Of a stretch of DNA of 64,000 bases, positions 26,202 to 33,889 are shown in pieces (the stretch's first letter is position 1; every line of letters begins with the position of its first letter). Below the pieces are notes generated by a model. It did not search any database. It saw only the letters and a list, made by a program, of their open reading frames with translations, and had not been told where the DNA came from. The position numbers and the translations under genes are program-made. The stretch lies in assembly GCA_963730555.1 (NCBI GenBank), contig CAVSSS010000011.1:62001-126000 (forward strand), in the 5' to 3' direction. This stretch comes from Roseiarcus sp963730555 (GTDB lineage Bacteria; Pseudomonadota; Alphaproteobacteria; Rhizobiales; Beijerinckiaceae).

Positions 26202-26843
26202 TTAGGCGGCGAAAGCGAGCTCTCTCAATTCCGGCTGCTCAATTCCGAGTTCCTCACGGAAGGCCTTCAGAGCCGACATGAGGCCTTCTCCGGTGTCGAA
26301 GAGCCCAGCGTAGCTCATAGTGCCGCCGATCCGTTGCGGTTTGCCGATTAGCTGTGGGTTGCAGCCGACGGCTTTCAGGACCCGATAGATCCGCGCGTCG
26401 AACACCGAAACGATCTGGGTCAAGCCCGCGATGACGGCGACTTCCCCGATGCCCGCGATCAACTCGCTAAGCACAAAGTTGACGCCGTTCCGGCTGCGTT
26501 GCGGCTGGCCTTCCACGGCGACTGCGCAAATGCGCGAACTCTCCCAGATTGTCGCGCTTTCGATGGCTTCACCCTCTTCGAGCAGGCACGGGAACACGTC
26601 GCGCAACATATTTGGTCCCGTTGTGGGGAGCAACCTCAGCGATCCCCAGTATTCGTTCGTATTTTGATCGACCGACACCAGATACAACGGATTGGCGTCA
26701 TCGAATTCGTCCCGTTCGTATCCGTCCTTCACAGTAACATCCCAACCGAGTCGTTCTGAGAAAGTCAGGGCCCTATTCCGAAACATTGCATCCATTTCCT
26801 GCGGAAACGATGACGCTCGCGAACCTTCAATAAACTTCAACAT
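26202..26843 (-). CDS. luxI: LuxI-family acyl-homoserine-lactone synthase
   Basis: 213-residue autoinducer synthase making an N-acyl-homoserine lactone from SAM and an acyl-ACP or acyl-CoA. The N-terminal conserved pattern is visible: Arg, Phe and Trp in MFRNRALTFSERLGWDV, the acidic loop in RDEFDDANPLYLV, the Arg in GSLRLLPTTGPNML, and the Glu/Arg pair in ATIWESSRICA. The C-terminal part is typical (SYAGLFDTGEGLMSALKAFR). A GGGAG site lies 8 bases before the ATG. It is 92 bases downstream of a LuxR regulator on the same strand. The region is AT-richer than its neighbours, suggesting transfer. Acyl chain length cannot be predicted. Confidence 0.93.
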   Translation of the reverse strand: MLKFIEGSRASSFPQEMDAMFRNRALTFSERLGWDVTVKDGYERDEFDDANPLYLVSVDQNTNEYWGSLRLLPTTGPNMLRDVFPCLLEEGEAIESATIWESSRICAVAVEGQPQRSRNGVNFVLSELIAGIGEVAVIAGLTQIVSVFDARIYRVLKAVGCNPQLIGKPQRIGGTMSYAGLFDTGEGLMSALKAFREELGIEQPELRELAFAA

Positions 26844-26935
26844 CGTGGCATCTCCCTTGCAACGCGACCACGAATGTTAACCTTAAATTTTAACCACCAC
26901 AATTCCACATACAAGTTGAGTTGACAATTTGGGAA

Positions 26936-27697
26936 TCACTTAAAGGACGAACCTTGGAGAGCCTTCGCTGGGATGACGCCAGTAGCAATGGCCACGCCAA
27001 CTGCATGCGTTAAGTTCGCACAATTCAGTTTATGTCGCGCGGTATCAAGATAACTCTTCACGCTGCCAAAAGATATGTTCAGTATATCGGATATATCTTG
27101 GTATGTCTTACCTCGGGCAGCCCAAATTAGACACTGTTCCTCCCGCTTAGACAATTTTACTGGAGGACTACTTAGTTTGAGGTTAACACTGGCCGCAGAA
27201 TCGATGAGAACTGAAATCAATTGCAGTTTGACCATATTGTTCTTTTTGAATTCATACCATTCTGGTTTTGTATGATTGCTGGTATAGGAGACCAAAGAAT
27301 AGACACCTCGCCGATTGCGAACGGGGATCGACAGCCCGTTGAAGCCAACTTCGTGGGTGAACGCATCTGTGAAAAACGCCTGAACTGCTGGGTCATCGCG
27401 CGCCAATTCATCCCAGTCGAATGGAAGAACAGCTTTACTCCCATACGCGATAACTGGATCAATTAGAACATACTGCTTGAGGAAGTATCGTGTCTGCCAC
27501 TGAAACGAATAGGTTACAGTGCCGGTAAGCAGGCTGGCGTCCGAGCTTTTGTCAGGAGCAAAACGCATATACGCAATGTGGCTAACGCCGATATCGAGCG
27601 CGATTGCTTTAAGCGTTTCCTCCAGATCCTGCTCGTTGTAGCCAAGAATCGTGTCCGTCAGTCTTATTGCGGCCAATTCGATCGTGACATTTCCCAT
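26936..27697 (-). CDS. luxR: LuxR-family quorum-sensing regulator
   Basis: 253-residue regulator with an N-terminal autoinducer-binding domain (Trp, Tyr and Asp residues in FQWQTRYFLKQYVLIDPVIA, and FDWDELA) and a C-terminal LuxR helix-turn-helix (LSKREEQCLIWAARGKTYQD followed by NISFGSVKSYLDTARHKLN). It precedes luxI on the same strand and should sense the lactone LuxI makes. Base composition is visibly AT-richer than the window average, with more A/T-ending codons. No convincing lux box was found in the luxR-luxI gap, although the minus strand shows two direct GGTTAA repeats there. Confidence 0.93.
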   Translation of the reverse strand: MGNVTIELAAIRLTDTILGYNEQDLEETLKAIALDIGVSHIAYMRFAPDKSSDASLLTGTVTYSFQWQTRYFLKQYVLIDPVIAYGSKAVLPFDWDELARDDPAVQAFFTDAFTHEVGFNGLSIPVRNRRGVYSLVSYTSNHTKPEWYEFKKNNMVKLQLISVLIDSAASVNLKLSSPPVKLSKREEQCLIWAARGKTYQDISDILNISFGSVKSYLDTARHKLNCANLTHAVGVAIATGVIPAKALQGSSFK

Positions 27698-28159
27698 AGG
27701 CGTTAGCCATAGACGTCAAGAACGAATTTCTAGCGCCTCAGCCAGGGCTTCATCGCAAGCAGTTGGCCCGACCTTTCGGTCGATCCTGGAAAACACCGTC
27801 AGCTGGCGACCTAAAGAAGTCAGGTCGACGTCCTTACGGTTCGCCTTTGATGGTTTTGACTGCTCGTTTAGCATCGTTAACTCTGTGGGCATCTACGCCC
27901 TCCTGCCCAAATTGCAGCTTGGTTTGGTCACTAATGTACCATAACCACGGCAAGGCAATCAACAAACATGTGGAGGCGGAATGAAGAACAAGCCTTTCCG
28001 CCACGGTAGTAGGGACCGTTCCATCCGTCATCTGGGTATTCCAATTGAAACTCCACAAGAGCGAAGGTGTCGTGCGCCGCTAGCACCAGCGCAACCTGGT
28101 CCTGAAGCGCCACCCGACCTCTGTGCAGAAGCCGGACTCTGCGGCCTAGCCTTTCCACA
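27698..28159. other. Intergenic region upstream of luxR
   Basis: This 462-base gap is divergent between luxR and the alpha/beta hydrolase. A minus-strand frame (27931-28215) contains VALQDQVALVLAAHDTFALV but overlaps the hydrolase start and matches nothing recognised, so it is not called. A GACCTTTCGGTC stem near 27770 was noticed. The luxR promoter must lie here. Confidence 0.45.
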
Positions 28160-28972
28160 ATGACGTCCTTTCGGTGGATCGAAGGCGCCGCCGGCGAAGT
28201 GTCAGCTTGCGGCAAATCCCTGGAGACAGTCGCTTATGGGCCGCCGCCGGAGCAGGCGCCAACGATCGTAGTGCTGCATGAGGGACTCGGCTGCGTCGCG
28301 CTGTGGCGTGACTTTCCGGCAAAGCTCGCAGCTGCGACCGGCCTCGGGGTGTTCGCCTATTCGCGCGCCGGCTATGGCGGGTCCGAGCGCATCGATTTGC
28401 CGCGCCCGCTCGATTATATGAGCCGCGAGGCGCGCTTCAGCCTGCCCGCGGTGCTCGACGCGATCGAGCTTAAGCGCGGCATTCTGCTCGGCCACAGCGA
28501 CGGCGCCTCGATCGCGGCGATTTACGCCGGCGAACATGGCGACGAGCGGATCAAAGGCCTCGTCCTGCTGGCGCCGCATCTGTTCACCGAGGCGATGGGC
28601 CTCGCCTCGATCACAGAGGCGCGAAGCGCCTACGAGACTGGCGACCTCCGCGCGAAGCTCGCCAAATATCACGCCCATGTCGCCTGCGCCTTCCGTGGTT
28701 GGAACGACGCCTGGCTCGATCCCGGCTTCCAAGCCTGGAACATTGAGGATTGGGTTGGCCGCTGGCGCGTTCCCGCGCTCGTCATCCAGGGTGCGGACGA
28801 CCAATATGGAACCCTCAAACAGGTCCGCGCAATCGAGGCCCGCTCGCCAATGCCCGTCCAGAGCCTCATCCTCGAAGCCTGCCGGCACGCGCCGCAGTTC
28901 GATCAGCCCGAGGCGACGCTCGAGGCGATCGTCCGGTTCTGCGCAGAGCTCGCTAAGCCGGAGGCGCGCTGA
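28160..28972 (+). CDS. Alpha/beta hydrolase
   Basis: 270-residue alpha/beta-hydrolase fold enzyme. The oxyanion-hole region is IVVLHEGLGCVALWRDFP, the nucleophile elbow is GILLGHSDGASIA (G-H-S-D-G), the acid Asp is in VIQGADDQYG and the catalytic His in CRHAPQFDQPEA. The C-terminal RHAPxxDQPE pattern is frequent in AB-hydrolases near aromatic or ester metabolism. It lies next to luxR but on the opposite strand. A role in lactone hydrolysis (quorum quenching) is possible but is only an inference from position. The frame is intact. Confidence 0.88.
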   Translation: MTSFRWIEGAAGEVSACGKSLETVAYGPPPEQAPTIVVLHEGLGCVALWRDFPAKLAAATGLGVFAYSRAGYGGSERIDLPRPLDYMSREARFSLPAVLDAIELKRGILLGHSDGASIAAIYAGEHGDERIKGLVLLAPHLFTEAMGLASITEARSAYETGDLRAKLAKYHAHVACAFRGWNDAWLDPGFQAWNIEDWVGRWRVPALVIQGADDQYGTLKQVRAIEARSPMPVQSLILEACRHAPQFDQPEATLEAIVRFCAELAKPEAR

Positions 28973-29593
28973 CGCGGGCTCGGGCTTGGCGGCCAAATAA
29001 ATCCAAGCAAAACCAAATAAACCCAAGGAAAATTGCTTGGATTTATTTGGATTCCCTTGGCCGAATCGGGGCTTCTCAATGGGTTACGGGCGAAAAAAAT
29101 AAAAAAAATCTTTCCTTCTCATTCCTCCTTCTCCAAGCGTCTGAGGAACCGGATTGATCCTCTGTTCATTCTGAATAACATAACATCCTGATTTGCGCAA
29201 GACAATGTTGGATTATAGCATTGGCCTTCGGCCGACTTCTCGCGGCTGATCGCCGAGTCCTATCGTCTCGACCATCCTCGGACGAATTCGGGGGTTGATT
29301 GAGGCTATCAATTCCGCACCGCCGCGCGGCGAACGCAATCATGACCCCCGCCCGGCCCGGCGCCAATGGGCCCACGACCGTAGAAAAGCCTCATCGGCGC
29401 CATGGTTCGGCGAAAGACTGTCGTCCCGCCGCCGCTAAAGCCGCCGTTTTGCCGGTAAAACAGAGCGAAATCCGCCTTGACTCGCGCGAATTCCCGCGGA
29501 TCCTCAGTAGCGCCCGACCGGCGTCGCCCGCCTTTGCCCTACTCGGCCCGCCATGCCACATTGAGCCCGTGGCCATGACGCGGGCGGCGGCGA
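28973..29593. other. Intergenic region upstream of the STAND gene
   Basis: This gap of about 620 bases starts with copy C of the TTGG-box repeat and an A-rich tract (29093-29110). An AT-rich stretch near 29170-29200 could carry a promoter. No gene was recognised: frames in the second half on both strands lack family features. It separates the hydrolase from the STAND gene. Confidence 0.45.
28993..29087. repeat. TTGG-box repeat, copy C
   Basis: CCAAATAAATCCAAGC at 28993-29008 is a perfect 16-bp inverted match to GCTTGGATTTATTTGG at 29035-29050. The right flank reads CCCTTGGCCGAATCGGGGCT followed by TCTCAATGGGTTAC, as in copies A and B. An A-rich tract follows directly. Confidence 0.8.
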
Positions 29594-32030
29594 ATGGCGG
29601 ACGTAAAACTCTTTCTTTCATGCGTCTCGAATGAATTCGGCGCCTGGCGCGAGGCGCTGCGCCACGAGCTGACGTCGCTAAATCTTGACGTCGCCATCCA
29701 GGAGGATTTCGGCTCGCTTGGCGTGGACACACTGAGCAAGCTGGACGCCTATATCAGCAACTGTGACGCGGTCATTCATCTGGCGGGCGCGAAAGCAGGC
29801 GCCTCGCCAAACGACTTCGTCGCCAAGAAATTCGTCGCGCAGCTTGCAGACCTCGAGAAGCGGCTTCCGCCGCTCTCCGCCGCGATGAACGCGGGCGCCG
29901 TGATCGCCTATACGCAATGGGAGGCGTGGCTGGCGCTGTACTACAACAAGCCGCTTCTAATCGCGCGACCGGACCTCAAGCCGGCCGAAGGCCAAGCGGC
30001 CGACGCGCCCGACCCGGTCGAGGAGTCGCAGGCCGCGCATCTTGGGCGATTGCGCGAAGTCGGGATCTATCCGGAAATCCGCTTCGCGAATGCCGATCAA
30101 CTCGCCGCGCGCACCATAAAGGGCGCTTTTCGCCATTTTTCGAAGGCCGCTCCCGCCAACGCGCAGGCCCCGGAACCTTCCGTTCGCGTCGCTCGGCGGC
30201 CTGTTGGCCGGCCGCGATGAGGACCTTGCCGACCTGCATACGGCGCTGCTCAGCGCCAAGGGTGCTCCGGTCGCGGTTCACGGTCTCGGGGGGATCGGCA
30301 AGACGCGGCTCGCGATCGAATATGCCTGGTCTCGCGAGACGGTCTATTCAGCGGTTCTGTTCGTCAGCGCGAGCGACGGCGCCGCGCTCAACGCGGGTTT
30401 GGCGGGGCTGACGGCCTTCGAGGTTTTCGACCTACCAGAGAAAGAGGCGCGCGACGACGCGACCAAGATCACCGCCGTCCTGCGCTGGCTTGAGTCCAAC
30501 CCGACATGGCTGATGATCCTCGACAATGTCGACGACCGCGCCGCCGTCGCCGAGGTGGCGAAGCTCATGACCCGACTCAAAGGCGGGCATGTCGTCGTCA
30601 CCGCACGAGCGTCGAATTTTCCCGCCGGGGTGCAAAAGCTCGAAGTCTCCACGCTTGACGAGAACGCGGCCGCGCAATTCCTCCTCGACCGCACCGAAGC
30701 GGACCGCAGCAAGAGCAAGGACGATGCGGCGCTCGCGCGCACGTTGGCGCGGGAACTTGGCGGCCTCGCGCTCGGGCTTGAGCAGGCGGGCGCGCATATT
30801 GCGACAGATCGCATTGGCTTTGCCCGCTATCTGAAGCTTTGGAGCGAGAGCCGGGAGAAAGTGCTTACTTGGGCGGATGCGACGGTGACGGGTTCCGACC
30901 GGACTTTGGCCACGACCTGGGCGACGTCGGTCGCGCCGCTCTCGCCTGAGAGCCGGCGGCTGCTCGAGCGGCTCGCCTTCCTTGCTCCAGATCCGGTTCC
31001 GGATTCGCTGCTCGACGTCGCCGTTCCCGGCGAAGCGCCAGACTATGACGCCTATGAAGCGCGCGCCGGCCTCTACGCCTATTCGCTCATTTCGGGCGTG
31101 ACCGCCGAGGACGGCGGCGCGCCGGGCTTCGTCGTCCATCGCCTCGTGCAGGATTTCGACCGTCGCGCGATGAGCGACGAGCGCCGAGCGCAGGCTTTGC
31201 GCGAGGCGTTAGGATGGGTGAATGCAGCCTTCATCGGCAATCCCGACGACGTACGAAACTGGCCGATCCTCGATCCGCTCGCGCCGCACGCGCTCGCGGT
31301 CGCGCGCCATGCGGACCAGGCGGAGCTGGCCGAGCCCACGGCGCGGCTGTTCAATCGGCTTGGCCTGATGATCAGGGCGAAGGCGGACTATGACCAAGCC
31401 GAACCGCTCTTGCGCTATGCGCTCGCAATCGACGAAAAGACCTACAGCCCGGATCACCCCAATGTTGCGACCGGCCTCAACAATCTCGCCCGTCTGCTTC
31501 AGGCTAAAAAGCGCTTTGCCGAAGCCGAGCCACTTTTTCGCCGCGCGCTCGCGATCGACGAGACAAGCCACGGCCCAAACCACCCCAACGTCGCGATCCG
31601 CCTCAACAATCTCGCGCTTCTCCTTCAGGACACAAACCGCCTCGCCGAAGCCGAACCGCTTTTTCGCCGCGCGCTCGCGATCGACGAGGCGAGCTACCCC
31701 TCTGACCATCCAGACGTGGCGATCCGGCTCAACAATCTAGCGCTTCTCCTCAAGATAACCTATCGCCTCACGGACGCCGAACCGTTGTACCGCCGCGCGC
31801 TTACAATCCACGAGAAGACCTGCGGACTAGATCATCCCAAGTTTGCGATCCATCTCAACAATCTCGCTCAGCTGCTTAGGGTGACAAACCGCCTTACCCA
31901 AGCCGAACCACTGATGCGTCGCGCGTTAATGATTCTGGAGACAAGGCTTGGCCCGAAGCACCCTCGGACGGCCGGAGCGCGCAATAACCTCGCCGCGCTA
32001 GAGGCCGCGCTTAACAAAGGTAATAGGTGA
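29594..32030 (+). CDS. NLR-like STAND protein: DUF4062/TIR-like + NB-ARC + TPR (apparent frameshift)
   Basis: Large signalling NTPase, about 812 residues after repair. The N-terminal domain (KLFLSCVSNEFGAWREALR and LDAYISNCDAVIHLAG) looks like a DUF4062/TIR-like Rossmann module. A linker in the +1 frame reads LPFASLGGLLAGRDEDL, and the frame breaks near 30187-30190. The NB-ARC core shows Walker A VHGLGGIGKTRLA, Walker B TWLMILDNVDD, a VVTARASNF sensor, a GGLALGLEQAG (GLPLA-like) block and an MHD-like VVHRLVQDF. Five 42-residue kinesin-light-chain TPRs follow (AEPLFRRALAIDE and HPNVAIRLNNLALLL patterns, about 31378-32008). The architecture matches NLR-like sensors, some of which act in anti-phage defence or programmed death. 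The ligand and the effector activity are unknown. Confidence 0.85.
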
Positions 32031-32055
32031 GGCGGGACTTTCCGCACGCATTGCC

Positions 32056-32084
32056 TGTCATGCCCGCGAAAGCGGGCATCCAGC
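32056..32084. repeat. Short palindromic repeat after the STAND gene
   Basis: TGTCATGCCCGC, GAAA, GCGGGCATCCAGC: an 8-bp stem ATGCCCGC/GCGGGCAT with a GAAA tetraloop, 26 bases after the STAND stop. It resembles a widespread intergenic palindrome of Hyphomicrobiales (general knowledge) and may act as a transcript-end hairpin. Confidence 0.6.
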
Positions 32085-32177
32085 ACGGCCTTCCCGAGGC
32101 TCAGGATTCCCGTCGCACTTGTCGGGAGCCGCAGAGAGGGTCGGGGCGAGGCCGGCGCTAACGTCTGCCGACAGAAA

Positions 32178-32258
32178 CCCTCATCCGGCCAGCTTCGCTG
32201 GCCACCCCCGGGTCTTCGCCCGGGGGCAAGCTCTTCTCCCAAAGGGAGCAGAGCGGCC
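32178..32258. repeat. REP-like palindromic element 1
   Basis: It starts CCCTCATCCGGCCAGCTTCG and contains nested stems GGCCAGC/GCTGGCC and CCCCCGGG/CCCGGGGG, then CTCTTCTCCC AAA GGGAGCAGAG. It shares the CCTCATCCGG start and TTCTCCC core with the elements at 35977, 36422 and 40828. It lies between the convergent STAND and msrA genes. Confidence 0.65.
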
Positions 32259-32975
32259 TTAAGAGCGGGCGGCGCTGACCAGGGTCGGGTCCGGCTTGTA
32301 GAGCGCGGGGAAGAGGCGCTTCAGGTTCGCGACCTTCGGCAGGTCGTTGTAGACGATGTAGGGGTAGCCGGGATTCTTCGCCAAAAAGTCCTGGTGATAG
32401 TCCTCGGCGCGATAGAAGGTCTTTCCCGGCTCGATCGTGGTGACGATCGGCGACGGGAAGACGTGCGCCCCGTCGAGCTGGGCGATATAGGCCTTCGCCA
32501 CCTTCGCCTGCTCGTCGCTCGTCGGAAAGATCGCGGAGCGGTATTGCGTGCCTTCATCCGGGCCTTGGCGATTGAGCTCGGTTGGGTCATGGGCGACCGA
32601 GAAATAGATCTGGAGAATGCGCCCGTAGGTGATCTTGCGCGGGTCGTAAGTGATCTGGACCGATTCCGCGTGCCCCGTGTTGCCTTCCGAGGTCATTTCG
32701 TAATGCGCGGTCGCCTTCGCGCCGCCGGCATAGCCGGAGACGGCGTTGGTCACGCCGGCGACATGCTGGAAGACGCCCTGAACGCCCCAGAAACAGCCGC
32801 CCGCGATCACCGCGACTTCGGAGGTCTTGGCGCCCGCTTGCTCGTCGACCGCCGGCGTCGGGGCGACGCGCGCCTCCTCGGCTGTGGATCGGGTGACGAA
32901 AAAGGCCGCTGTCGAGAGGAGCCCGATAAGAATAAAAGCTGGCCAAGAAGAGCCTCTCTTGAAGGACGTAATCAT
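32259..32975 (-). CDS. msrA: Peptide-methionine (S)-S-oxide reductase
   Basis: 238-residue MsrA that repairs oxidised methionine (S form). The catalytic Cys is in the canonical VIAGGCFWGVQGVFQHV, and further signature parts are NAVSGYAGG, GHAESVQITYDP and YRSAIFPTSDEQ. The N-terminal hydrophobic segment (FILIGLLSTAAFFVTRS) suggests export or a membrane anchor, so it probably protects periplasmic proteins, as does the exported MsrB encoded just upstream on the same strand. The start MITSFKRGSSWPAF at 32975 was chosen because it begins the export signal; the frame is open further upstream. Confidence 0.95.
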   Translation of the reverse strand: MITSFKRGSSWPAFILIGLLSTAAFFVTRSTAEEARVAPTPAVDEQAGAKTSEVAVIAGGCFWGVQGVFQHVAGVTNAVSGYAGGAKATAHYEMTSEGNTGHAESVQITYDPRKITYGRILQIYFSVAHDPTELNRQGPDEGTQYRSAIFPTSDEQAKVAKAYIAQLDGAHVFPSPIVTTIEPGKTFYRAEDYHQDFLAKNPGYPYIVYNDLPKVANLKRLFPALYKPDPTLVSAARS

Positions 32976-33174
32976 GGCCCAACTCCATCGCCGCCAATTG
33001 CGAATCATGAAAGCGCGCTCCGCATAAGCCGTCACTATGGCGTTCACGCGACAAGCCGACTTGCTCACGTGTGTCATCACACTTACGAGAGCCCGCGCTC
33101 TGCTTATCAACACCGTTCGCGGAGGCGCTCGTTACAGAACGAGATCCTTAACCCAAAGTAAACGGGCCGGCGCC

Positions 33175-33654
33175 TTACGCAGTCGCCGGCTTGAAGGCGA
33201 GCGCCACCCCGTTCATGCAATATCGCAAGCCTGTCGGCTTCGGTCCATCGTCGAAAACGTGGCCCAGATGGCCCTCGCATCGATGGCAGGTCACCGCCGT
33301 GCGGGTCATGCCCCACGAATGGTCGGTGCGCTCGTCCACCGCCTTGTCCAAGGGCGCCCAGAAGCTCGGCCAGCCGGTGCCGCTATCAAATTTCGTTGAG
33401 GAGGAGAACAGGTCCAATCCACAGCCGGCGCAGGCGAAAATGCCCTTCCGCTCCTCATGCAGAAGCGGGCTGGTGAAAGGCCGCTCCGTTCCCTCCTTGC
33501 GCAGGACCGCATATTGCTCGGGCGTCAGAGTCGAGCGCCAGTCAGCGTCGGTGCGAACGACGTGCGCCTCCTGGGCGCTGGCCGTTCGGGATTGCATCAC
33601 GCTTATGCCCGCGATCGCGGCCAAGCTGGTCAAAGCCGTTCGACGCGTGAACAT
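33175..33654 (-). CDS. msrB: Peptide-methionine (R)-S-oxide reductase
   Basis: 159-residue MsrB for the R form of methionine sulfoxide. The N-terminus is a twin-arginine signal (MFTRRTALTSLAAIAGI), so the enzyme is periplasmic. Zinc CxxC pairs are in FACAGCGLDL and VTCHRCEGHLGH, substrate residues in FDSGTGWPSFW, and the catalytic Cys is in LRYCMNGVALAF. It lies 199 bases upstream of msrA on the same strand; together they form a periplasmic repair pair. The frame is intact. Confidence 0.95.
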   Translation of the reverse strand: MFTRRTALTSLAAIAGISVMQSRTASAQEAHVVRTDADWRSTLTPEQYAVLRKEGTERPFTSPLLHEERKGIFACAGCGLDLFSSSTKFDSGTGWPSFWAPLDKAVDERTDHSWGMTRTAVTCHRCEGHLGHVFDDGPKPTGLRYCMNGVALAFKPATA

Positions 33655-33889
33655 GCTTCAATCTCCCTGATACGGCGGATCCAAGACTCTTGCCTGTGTC
33701 CGCAACGGCAATACGTTCGGGCGAGCGATCGGTTACGGGGAGGGACGAAATTCTTTGAGCTCCGCCCGCGGGGAGTTGACCGGGGACGCTGGCTGCTCAA
33801 ACATAATCCCGCCTCGCAAAGCCTTAAACCTCATCCTCGCGCTCCGTCATCGAGGTTTGCGCCGCCCTTGATCCAAGAGGAAACACCCC

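Noticed and set aside
26844..26935. lux box in the luxR-luxI gap
   Set aside because: Only direct GGTTAA repeats were seen; no 18-20 bp dyad close to the lux-box consensus was found.
27931..28215. 94-codon minus-strand frame upstream of luxR
   Set aside because: It overlaps the hydrolase start, has no recognised domain and no clear ribosome site.
31378..32008. 126-base periodic pattern that might look like a tandem DNA repeat or CRISPR
   Set aside because: The period equals 42 codons and encodes kinesin-light-chain TPRs; the DNA units differ and there are no spacers.
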